Shown: positions 26,753-33,595 of the stretch, piece after piece
Numbering within the stretch: the stretch's first letter is position 1
Layout of the letters: every line of letters starts with the position of its first letter
Origin: Candidatus Eremiobacteraceae bacterium
GTDB taxonomy: Bacteria > Vulcanimicrobiota > Vulcanimicrobiia > Eremiobacterales > Eremiobacteraceae
Length of the DNA: 64,000 nt
Assembly (NCBI GenBank): GCA_036511855.1
Contig: DATCBN010000004.1
Location: 1-64,000, forward strand
Direction of reading: 5' to 3'
Program-made: the position numbers and the translations under genes
The notes under the pieces: generated by a model
Seen by the model: the letters and a program-made list of their open reading frames with translations, nothing else
Told to the model about the DNA's origin: nothing
Database searches by the model: none

Positions 26753-27525
26753 TTGGGAATATCCGTGTGGGGCCCTTCACTGTGGCTGGTCGACTCTTCA
26801 CTGTGGGGCCGACCTTTATGGTCGGCCAACCCTTCGCTCGTAGCGAGCGTATGGCCGGCGAGTATCTCCCCGACGACAATTTGCGTTCGCGTCGACTCGA
26901 CGACTTTGTGGCGGCCGAAGTACGCCGCGAGCTTTCCTAGATCCGCGGCATCGCGCACGGAGAAATTCCCGACGAGCGGCGCGCACGATAACCCGCGTTT
27001 GCTCGCGGCGACGAGTAGATCGGTGGCTGCGTCGCCACCGGCAAAATCGACTTCAGCAAAAAGATCCGTGGGTGCGTTGATCGCGGCGAGGTAGATCGTG
27101 CCGCGGTCGCCGGCGCCGAACGCAAGACCGTATTGATCCACTTGTCCGAGCGCGGAGTACACGACATCATTCGGCACGTGCGGGGCATCGAGGCCCATCA
27201 ATGCGACGTGCGTGAACCCGCGATCGAACGCGGCTTGCGCGCCGCCGTTCCAGCGCGCGCCGGTGTCGGATCCGGGCACGCCGGCGATCTCGCCTGCGCC
27301 GCCCGCCACTTCGGCGAAATCCGCGGCGTCTTGAGGCGGCACACACCACAGGAGCGAACAGGCTGCTTCGGCTCGTCCAAAACGCTCGGCGATGTCCTCA
27401 ATGATGGCGCGGGCGAGGCGCGCGTCGTCGACCTTTCCGATCCGCGATGAGAGAACAGACGCCGGCCGCCGGTCGGGATGCTCGGCGATCACCGCAAGCA
27501 CCGCCTGCCGTTTTCCGATGCTCAA
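26749..27525 (-). CDS. DUF2064 (TIGR04282-like) nucleotidyl/glycosyl transferase-like protein
   Basis: A protein of about 258 residues with a GT-A-like fold. AALALK-type N-terminal features are weak, but GARWNGGAQAAFDRGFTHVALMGLDAPHVP and the following YGLAFGAGDRGTIYLAAI match the DUF2064 core, where relatives are called cofactor- or glycosyl-transferase-like and unproven. The C-terminal tail (about 25 residues after LATSEGLADH) is encoded by a family B repeat and its neighbours, so the natural end has been replaced. I prefer TTG 27525 because AAGGA lies about ten bases upstream; TTG 27534 is too close to it. The stop overlaps the MFS start. Confidence 0.7.
   Translation of the reverse strand: MSIGKRQAVLAVIAEHPDRRPASVLSSRIGKVDDARLARAIIEDIAERFGRAEAACSLLWCVPPQDAADFAEVAGGAGEIAGVPGSDTGARWNGGAQAAFDRGFTHVALMGLDAPHVPNDVVYSALGQVDQYGLAFGAGDRGTIYLAAINAPTDLFAEVDFAGGDAATDLLVAASKRGLSCAPLVGNFSVRDAADLGKLAAYFGRHKVVESTRTQIVVGEILAGHTLATSEGLADHKGRPHSEESTSHSEGPHTDIPK
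26766..26826 (+). repeat. family B hairpin inside the 3' end of the DUF2064 gene
   Basis: TGTGGGG is followed by the inverted repeat GGCCGACC (26806-26813) and GGTCGGCC (26819-26826) with loop TTTAT. To its left are degenerate copies of TTCACTGTGG-type sequence (from about 26766). The repeat is read as codons by the leftward DUF2064 gene and gives its odd Ser/His/Glu tail. The same hairpin occurs near 57.3 kb and 58.27 kb in intergenic DNA. Confidence 0.75.
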
Positions 27526-27544
27526 AGATGACAATTCCTTTTGT

Positions 27545-27569
27545 GTAGTAGGACGAGCATCGCTCGCCC
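27545..27569 (+). repeat. family A palindrome, single copy in a divergent gap
   Basis: GTAGTA flank plus the palindrome at 27551-27569, with one mismatch in the stem (GGACGAGC against GCTCGCCC). It is the only clear copy that does not follow a stop codon on its own strand: it lies between the starts of the leftward DUF2064 gene and the rightward CPBP gene. Confidence 0.8.
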
Positions 27570-27633
27570 AATAGCCAAACGGTGCGCGCCGGCGTTAGAG
27601 GTTCGCGCGTCCGGGGCGTGGGAATGGGCGCGG

Positions 27634-28359
27634 ATGGTCGGCTTTTCGCCCGCATTTGAGTTGCGGCCTTCGACGCTCGCACTGTTCGCGATGCTCGCTG
27701 TGGTGCTCGTCGCAATCCCGGTGTTCGCGCTCCTGCGTGCGCGGGCGGATGATCCGGACCGGGCACATGAGCGGAGTGCTAAACACGCGCGATACGCACG
27801 CACTCTGCTCGTGCTGTGGGGAATCACCGCGCTGGCTTTATATGCACTTCGACTGTACGGACTTGGTCCAGCCGATGTCGGGCTCCGCACTCCCAACGAA
27901 CCTTGGGAATACTGCGCCGGGCTAATAGTGCCGGCGATGTTCGCGTTCCTGAACATCGGACGCGGAAGTGTCGATCGCGATTATCTGCGCCGGGTGGGCC
28001 GGGTGATTCCGATCGACTCGTCCGATTGGATTTGGTTCGTGCCACTATCCGCGACCGCTGGCATCTGCGAGGAGTTCCTCTATCGCGGGTACGCGCTGAC
28101 CCAGATCGCCGCGTTGACCGGCAGCCTCGGCGCAGGTTTCGTCTTGTCGAGCGCCGCGTTTGGGCTGGCCCACGTGTATCAAGGCAGAATGGGCGTCATC
28201 GGCACAATGATCACGGGCGCGCTCTACGCCGGCGTTTTCTTGCTCACAGGCTCGATCGTGCCGTGCATGATCGGACATTTCGTACAGGACATCGTCGGCG
28301 GGCTCGCGTTGTCGCGGCAAATTCGCGCGGTCTCCTCTGGTCCGACAAACACGCATTAG
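27634..28359 (+). CDS. CPBP-family intramembrane metalloprotease
   Basis: A 241-residue membrane protein with about six or seven hydrophobic segments. The Abi/CAAX-protease (CPBP) motifs are complete: EEFLYRG (motif 1, near residue 150), the AFGLAHVYQG motif and GHFVQDIVGG as the last His motif. Family members are glutamic-type intramembrane proteases that process prenylated or other peptides, or act in bacteriocin immunity; nothing nearby suggests a peptide target. ATG 27634 is the best start by content, because codons upstream of it run into the family A palindrome; no strong ribosome site is seen. Confidence 0.82.
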   Translation: MVGFSPAFELRPSTLALFAMLAVVLVAIPVFALLRARADDPDRAHERSAKHARYARTLLVLWGITALALYALRLYGLGPADVGLRTPNEPWEYCAGLIVPAMFAFLNIGRGSVDRDYLRRVGRVIPIDSSDWIWFVPLSATAGICEEFLYRGYALTQIAALTGSLGAGFVLSSAAFGLAHVYQGRMGVIGTMITGALYAGVFLLTGSIVPCMIGHFVQDIVGGLALSRQIRAVSSGPTNTH

Positions 28360-28365
28360 GCTGGC

Positions 28366-28394
28366 TTGTCCGACCCTTGGGCCGACGATATATT
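28366..28394 (+). promoter_or_regulatory. probable sigma-70-type promoter of the ferredoxin gene
   Basis: TTGTCC at 28366-28371 and TATATT at 28389-28394 with a 17-base spacer. The -10 box lies inside an inverted repeat, GGCCGA (28380-28385) and TCGGCC (28394-28399), a possible operator or a decayed family B half. Transcription would start near 28401, about 90 bases before the gene. Confidence 0.5.
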
Positions 28395-28489
28395 CGGCCG
28401 CGGCGACGAGGTAGACGAAACGCACTGCAAGCGGTAGGGCCGGCTCGCGGGCCGCGCGAAGAGCCACGGGCTCAACCAGGAGGCCCTCC

Positions 28490-28735
28490 GTGACCTACGT
28501 CATCTGCCAGCCGTGCATCACCGTCAAGGACAAGTCGTGCGTCGACGTCTGTCCGGTCGATTGCATCCACGGCGGCGACGAAGACGAGCAGCTCTATATC
28601 GATCCGAGCACCTGTATCGACTGCGGCGCGTGCGTCGCCGCGTGCCCGGTAACCGCCATCTACGCCGAGAGCGAAGTGCCGGCCGAGTGGACGAACTTCA
28701 CGAAGATCAACGCCGACTACTTCGACAAGAAATAA
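28490..28735 (+). CDS. fdxA: seven/eight-iron type ferredoxin
   Basis: An 81-residue soluble electron carrier with an excellent AGGAGG ribosome site before its GTG. It shows the FdxA pattern: an N-terminal cluster with CQPC ... CVDVCPVDCI and a second with CIDCGACVAACPVTAI. The spacing of the first motif, with one extra Cys pair, matches bacterial 7Fe ([3Fe-4S][4Fe-4S]) ferredoxins. It has a C-terminal helix rich in acidic and aromatic residues. The convergent formate dehydrogenase operon is a possible partner, though that enzyme probably uses NAD. Confidence 0.9.
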   Translation: MTYVICQPCITVKDKSCVDVCPVDCIHGGDEDEQLYIDPSTCIDCGACVAACPVTAIYAESEVPAEWTNFTKINADYFDKK

Positions 28736-28745
28736 TCTCCAATTT

Positions 28746-28803
28746 GTATTAGGGCAAGCATCGCTCGCCCAAAAAACGGGGCAAGCGATGCTTGCCCTAG
28801 TAC
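28746..28803. repeat. family A palindromes, convergent pair between fdxA and the fdh operon
   Basis: A rightward copy at 28746-28770 follows the ferredoxin stop; a leftward copy at 28779-28803 follows the last formate dehydrogenase gene. On the minus strand the second is followed by CGTTTTTTG, a terminator-like T-run. The two palindromes are separated by only eight bases. Confidence 0.88.
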
Positions 28804-28819
28804 GGTCGACCTCGTACAA

Positions 28820-29650
28820 CTAGGTTTTGGGTTTGACGAATTGCCAGCCGAAGCGGCCCTTTATGCATAGGTGGCCGTTGGTCACGTCGTGATCGATAGG
28901 TGACGAGACCTTGACGATCTCGCCGTCTTGAGCGTGCACGGTGAGCGTGCACCCCACGCCGCAGTATCCGCAGATCGTGTCGGTCTTCACTTGGCGTGAT
29001 TCGTCCCAAGTGCCGGCCGCGCGCATCTCGTGCTCGGATGTGAACATGAGCGCGCCGGTCGGGCAGACCCCGATGCAATTTCCGCAATAGACACACGCCG
29101 AATCGGGCAGTGGAACTTCATATTCGGTGGCGATGTGCGCGTCGAAACCACGCCCGGCGGTGGCGATCGCAAACGTGTTCTGCGCGTCGGTGCCACAGGC
29201 TTCCACGCACTTGTAGCACAGAATGCATTTCGAATAGTCGCGGACGTACAGCTCGTTGTCGACCTTGACCGGCTGGGCAACCGTTCGCGCCTGCTCGCCG
29301 TAACGCGCCGGCTTTGCATCGTAGCGCTGCATCTGGCGCTGCATATCCGCGGCGAGTGAGACGTCCACCGAGGATGCGAGAAACTCCAACACCATGCGGC
29401 GGCTCAGCCGGACGCGCTCGCTGTCGGTCTTCACCTTCATGCCGTTCTCGCATTTTCGAGAACAGGCGGGCACCAGCGTGCGCGCGCCCTCCAGCTCGAC
29501 CACGCAGACGCGGCACACGTTGACCGGCGTGAGATTTTCGAGGTAGCACAACGTCGGCGTTTCGACGCCTTGCGCGCGGCATGCGTCGAGAATGGTCGCG
29601 CCGTCGGGGACCGTGACGGCAACGCCATCGACCTGCAGTTCCACGCTCAT
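28820..29650 (-). CDS. formate dehydrogenase Fe-S subunit: detached N-terminal half of FdhA
   Basis: A 276-residue protein. Domains in order: plant-type [2Fe-2S] ferredoxin (CYLENLTPVNVCRVC ... C, about residues 36-64), a linker, two [4Fe-4S] sites (CILCYKCVEAC at about 140 and CVYCGNCIGVCPTG at about 185), then an isolated molybdopterin-oxidoreductase Fe4S4 domain (CGYCGVGC ... CIKGRFGWQF) that ends the protein. In NuoG/FdsA-type subunits this is followed by the molybdopterin domain; here that part is a separate gene, 31510-33420. The usual His/Cys motif for a further [4Fe-4S] cluster (HxxxCxxC) is absent from the linker. The start overlaps the fdhB stop (ATGA). Confidence 0.88.
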   Translation of the reverse strand: MSVELQVDGVAVTVPDGATILDACRAQGVETPTLCYLENLTPVNVCRVCVVELEGARTLVPACSRKCENGMKVKTDSERVRLSRRMVLEFLASSVDVSLAADMQRQMQRYDAKPARYGEQARTVAQPVKVDNELYVRDYSKCILCYKCVEACGTDAQNTFAIATAGRGFDAHIATEYEVPLPDSACVYCGNCIGVCPTGALMFTSEHEMRAAGTWDESRQVKTDTICGYCGVGCTLTVHAQDGEIVKVSSPIDHDVTNGHLCIKGRFGWQFVKPKT

Positions 29651-31506
29651 GCCTGATGCCGTCCTGCGAATAGATCGAATTTCGCGATCGCCGATTCGAT
29701 CGCGCTCGAGGCCGTTTGCCCAAGTCCGCAGATCGACGCGTCGCGCATGACCTGACCGATTTCGGCGAGCAGCCGCCGGTCCGCCGAGCCCGCGTCCCCA
29801 TCCCCACCGGCCGCGAGGCGATGCAACAGCTCTTCTTGACGCACCGTCCCCACGCGGCACGGCACGCATTGCCCGCACGATTCGTCTTTGAAGAACGCGG
29901 CGATGCGCCGCACGATGACGCGAAGATCGACCGTCTCGTCGAAGATCATGATCACACCCGAGCCCAACGTGGCCCTGATCGCGCGAACGCCGTCGAACGT
30001 GAGCGGCGTATCGAGCTCATCGGGGGTGACGAACGCGCCGGCGGCTCCGCCCAGCAGCACCGCCTGCAGGCGCTTGCCGCCGCGCACGCCTCCGGCGAGA
30101 TCGAGCAAGGCGCGCAACGTGATGCCGAACGGCACCTCGTATAGTCCTGGGCGCTCTGCGTGACCGGAGATGCAGAAGAGTCTTGTGCCGGTGGCGTCGG
30201 CTGTTCCCGTTGCGGCGAACGCCTTGCCGCCGTCCTGCACGATGTCGAGCACGTTGACCAGCGTCTCCACGTTGTTGATGATGGTTGGTTTTCCGAAGAG
30301 ACCCTTTTGCGCGGGGAATGGCGGCTTGTTGCGCGGTTCTCCGCGATAGCCTTCGATGGAATTGAAGAGCGCCGTCTCTTCGCCGCAGATGTACGCGCCG
30401 GCGCCGCGGCGGATCTCGATGTCGAATCGCAGACCATTGCCCATGATCTCGTCGCCGAGCAGGCCGTGATCGCGCGCCTGGCTGATGGCGCGCTCGAGCG
30501 CGGCCCGCGCGCGGGAATATTCGCCGCGGACGTAGATGAAGCCGCGCTCGCACCCGCCGGCAAACGCGGCGATGGTCATCGACTCGACGATGGCGAATGG
30601 GTCCTCTTCCATCAAGATCCGGTCTTTGAACGTTCCCGGCTCCGATTCGTCGGCGTTGCAGACAAGATAATGCGGTCGTTCAGGTTCACGCGCGACCGAT
30701 TCCCATTTGCGGCCGGTGGGGAATGCCGCACCACCGCGTCCGACCAATTTGGAATCGAGCACCTCGCGAATGACGCCCGCCGGACCAAGTTCCAGCGCGC
30801 GGCGCAACGCGTTGTATCCGCCGGCGGCGCGATAATCATCGAGACTTGCCGGGTCTATGTGACCGATCCGGCGCAGAAGACGCAACCCCGGATCGCCATA
30901 TTGCGGCAGCGAGACCCGCGGCTCGTAATTGATGTCGCGCCGTCCGTCGAGCGCCTTGCCGATGTCGCTCTCAAGCGCAGGTGCTATCGGCTCTTCGTGA
31001 TGGTCGGGCCCGGCGACGGAAAGCATGGCTGCCGGCGCTCGTTCGCACAAACCCAAACACGGACTTCGCAGCCACGTCGCACGGCCCATTCGCGACGCAG
31101 CGCCCAGCGCCCGTTCGGATCGCTCGAGTTCGCCGCAGAGGTCGGCCGTCGCAAGGCACGCGATATCGTCGCAGACGTGCACCACTGTCGGCGGCCGCTG
31201 CTTGGTGGCGAACAGCCCGTAGAAGCTCGCCACGCCGAATGCTTCGGCGGGCGGTATCGTGAGCCGGCGGCTTATGTGATTGAGCGCGCCTTCGCTGATC
31301 CAACCGACCCTGTCGGCCAGCGCGTGCAACGCAGGAAGCAAAAGGTGGCGCTGGTCGCGGGCCGATTTTCCGCCGGCGGCGAAATGGCGATCTGCGGCAG
31401 TGCGCTCTCGTCCACCCGTCCAGCCGGATGCCGCTTCGCCCAACAAAGCATCGACCGCCTCGCGCTCCTCATCGGTTGGCTGAGCGGATGTGAAGTGGAG
31501 GTCCAA
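29647..31506 (-). CDS. fdhB: formate dehydrogenase NADH-binding subunit, NuoE-NuoF fusion
   Basis: A 619-residue diaphorase subunit. Residues about 20-165 are a NuoE-like thioredoxin fold with the [2Fe-2S] ligands CDDIAC and CLGLC. Residues about 200-600 are NuoF-like, with the FMN loop GRGGAAFPTGRKW, the NADH loop GAGAYICGEETAL and the [4Fe-4S] site ESCGQCVPCR ... C. It passes electrons from formate to NAD+, or the reverse. It starts three bases after the catalytic fdhA gene and overlaps the detached Fe-S gene by four bases, giving the transcription order fdhA, fdhB, Fe-S subunit. Confidence 0.92.
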   Translation of the reverse strand: MDLHFTSAQPTDEEREAVDALLGEAASGWTGGRERTAADRHFAAGGKSARDQRHLLLPALHALADRVGWISEGALNHISRRLTIPPAEAFGVASFYGLFATKQRPPTVVHVCDDIACLATADLCGELERSERALGAASRMGRATWLRSPCLGLCERAPAAMLSVAGPDHHEEPIAPALESDIGKALDGRRDINYEPRVSLPQYGDPGLRLLRRIGHIDPASLDDYRAAGGYNALRRALELGPAGVIREVLDSKLVGRGGAAFPTGRKWESVAREPERPHYLVCNADESEPGTFKDRILMEEDPFAIVESMTIAAFAGGCERGFIYVRGEYSRARAALERAISQARDHGLLGDEIMGNGLRFDIEIRRGAGAYICGEETALFNSIEGYRGEPRNKPPFPAQKGLFGKPTIINNVETLVNVLDIVQDGGKAFAATGTADATGTRLFCISGHAERPGLYEVPFGITLRALLDLAGGVRGGKRLQAVLLGGAAGAFVTPDELDTPLTFDGVRAIRATLGSGVIMIFDETVDLRVIVRRIAAFFKDESCGQCVPCRVGTVRQEELLHRLAAGGDGDAGSADRRLLAEIGQVMRDASICGLGQTASSAIESAIAKFDLFAGRHQA

Positions 31507-31509
31507 CGA

Positions 31510-33420
31510 TCAGTCTCCCGCGATCGACGCTACGGGCGTGAGCTTATCGATGTGAACGGCCGTCGCCTTGAATTCGGCCGTACCCGATTTCGGATCGTTC
31601 GCTTCGATCGTCAGAAAATTGGAAGCGACATCGAAATGAAAGGTCATGAAAGCCAGGCCGGGCCGCAGGGTCTCGTCGACACGAACCTTGACCTCGACCG
31701 CACCGCGACGCGATCGCAGACGCACGAGCTCGCCTTCGGCGACGCCGTAGCGGACGCAATCCTCCGGCGAGAGATCGAGACTCTCGCCGCGCCGCAGCGG
31801 TGACGAATACGCCGCCGTCTGCACGCCGCTGTTGAACGAATCGAGCCGGCGGCCGGTGGTCAGCAGCAGCGGATATTCGTCGTCGATGACGTCGACGGGC
31901 GGTTCATGCACGACTGCATGGAACGGGGCGCGCGGCCCGCGGAGCGGCTCTTCCCACAATCGCGCGTGCAGAAAACGCTCGCCCGGATGGTTCTCGTCGT
32001 AGCACGGCCAGCGCAGCCCGTTGTTCGCCTCCAAACGCGCATACGACATGCCCGCGTGCATCGGGCTTAAACTGCGGACTTCGTTCCAGATCGCTTCGGC
32101 GGTAGGCGTGCCCCAATCCATGCCAAGGCGGCCCGCCAATGCGGACACGATATCCAGGTCGTCGCGCGCGCTTCCTGGCGGGTCCACCGCTTTGCGCACG
32201 CGCTGCACGCGCCTTTCGCTGTTGGTGACCGTGCCTTCGGCTTCGCACCAGCCGGCGGCGGCGGGCAGCACCACGTGCGCGAGTTGCGCGGTGCGTGTCA
32301 GCGTGAGATCTTGCACGACGAGGTGATCGAGCGACGACAACAGATGTTCGGTGCGATGACGGTCGGCTTCCGAAACCGCCGGATTCTCGCCGAGCACGTA
32401 GAGCGAATGCAATTCGCCGCGCTCGATCGCGTCGAACATCTCGTTCATGCGCCATCCTCGCTGCGCCTGGAGCTTCACGCCCCATGCGCGCTCAAATTTC
32501 GCACGCGCTTCGTCGTCGGCGAGCGGTTGAAATCCGACGAGGCGATCCGGTATCGCACCCATATCGCCGCCGCCCTGCACGTTGTTCTGGCCGCGCAGCG
32601 GATTCAACCCGCTTCCGTAGCGGCCGACGTGGCCGGTCAAGAGCGCGAGATTGATCAGCGCCAAGACGCTGTCGGTCGCGTTGTGATGTTCGGTGATGCC
32701 AAGCGTCCAACAGATCATGGCGCGATCGGCGCTTGCATACGCGCGAGCCAATCGACGGATCGCGTCGGCGGGCACGCCCGTGATTTCCGCGACGCGGTCC
32801 GGATCGTAACCGTTCAGCGATTCGCGATACGCTTCAAACCCACTGGTCGCGCGTTCGATGAAGGTGCGGTTCTCGAGCCCGAGATGCAAGATCTCATGCG
32901 CGATCGCGTTGGAAAGCGCGATGTCGCTGCCGACGTTCACGCCCAGCCATTCGTCGGCCCACTGGGCCGTGACCGTGCGGCGCGGATCGACCACGTACAA
33001 CGAAGCGCCGCGACGGATGGCCTTGAGAACGCGATGAAAGAAGATCGGATGCGTCTCGCGCGCGTTCGACCCCCAGAGTATGATCAGGTTGGTCTCTTCG
33101 ACCTCCCGATACGAGCTGGTGCCGCCCCCGGCACCGAACACTGCCGCCAGACCGGCGACGCTAGGAGCGTGTCACGTGCGGTTGCAGCTGTCGATGTTGT
33201 TGCAGCCTATGGCGACGCGGACGAACTTCTGCGCCAGGAAATTCAGCTCGTTCGAAGCCTTCGAGCAACTGAACATCCCGACCGCGTTCGGCCCACCCTT
33301 TTTGACCGCTCCGGCGAACCCGGCGGCAGCCCTATCGAGCGCTTCGTCCCATGTGGCAACCCGCAAATGATCGCCGTCGCGAACCAGCGGCTCGGTAAGG
33401 CGCGCGGACTGTCCCTTCAT
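31510..33420 (-). CDS. fdhA: selenocysteine-containing formate dehydrogenase catalytic (molybdopterin) subunit
   Basis: A 636-residue protein read through an in-frame TGA at 33174-33172 (residue 83). The flanks, NNIDSCNRT before and HAPSVAGLAAVFG after, are the exact active-site context of FdhF/FdhA, where Sec binds Mo or W. The residue after it is the catalytic His. Without the TGA the frame is open from ATG 33420 to 31510. The molybdopterin-binding and C-terminal dinucleotide-binding domains are complete (LWGSNARETHPIF, CWTLGITEHHNATDS, LNPLRGQNNVQGGGDMG, LLTTGRRLDSFNSG). The normal N-terminal Fe4S4 domain is missing; an in-frame TAA two codons before the ATG rules out an extension. That domain is encoded downstream, at the end of the operon. 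Confidence 0.93.
33143..33174 (-). promoter_or_regulatory. Sec UGA codon and bacterial SECIS-like hairpin
   Basis: The UGA codon is at 33174-33172. Eighteen bases further in the message comes a hairpin with 5' arm GUCGCC (33159-33154), apical loop GGUCU (33153-33149) and 3' arm GGCGGC (33148-33143): six pairs, one of them G-U. The GGUCU loop and the 18-base distance from UGA are the same as in the Escherichia coli fdhF SECIS that binds SelB. The element overlaps coding sequence, as in other bacteria. Confidence 0.88.
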
Positions 33421-33595
33421 GCGTTACCCCTATGGAGTTATATGATGAAGTCGGCCTTCGCGGGGCCAAATATTCGCCCCTCCGGCAGCGCCTAAGGGGC
33501 TAGCTTGCCCTCGCCGATATTATGTATACAGCAAGTCTAAACGACAAAGCCGGCCGCCTCCCCGATGCGGCCAGACGGGGTTCCGATTTCCTCCA
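33421..33595. other. divergent intergenic region with a hairpin/pseudoknot candidate
   Basis: Between fdhA (leftward) and the EAL gene (rightward). It holds GGCCGC (33552-33557) and GCGGCC (33567-33572) as a perfect stem; the loop contains CCCC (33560-33563), which can pair with GGGG at 33577-33580 to form an H-type pseudoknot just before the EAL start. A TATACATAAT-like stretch near 33525-33535 could serve as a -10 region for fdhA. There is no repeat of families A or B. Confidence 0.35.

Noticed and set aside
33172-33174. TGA inside fdhA read as a premature stop (two separate genes)
   Set aside because: The frame continues, the residues on both sides are the Sec active site, and a SECIS-like hairpin follows at the known distance.
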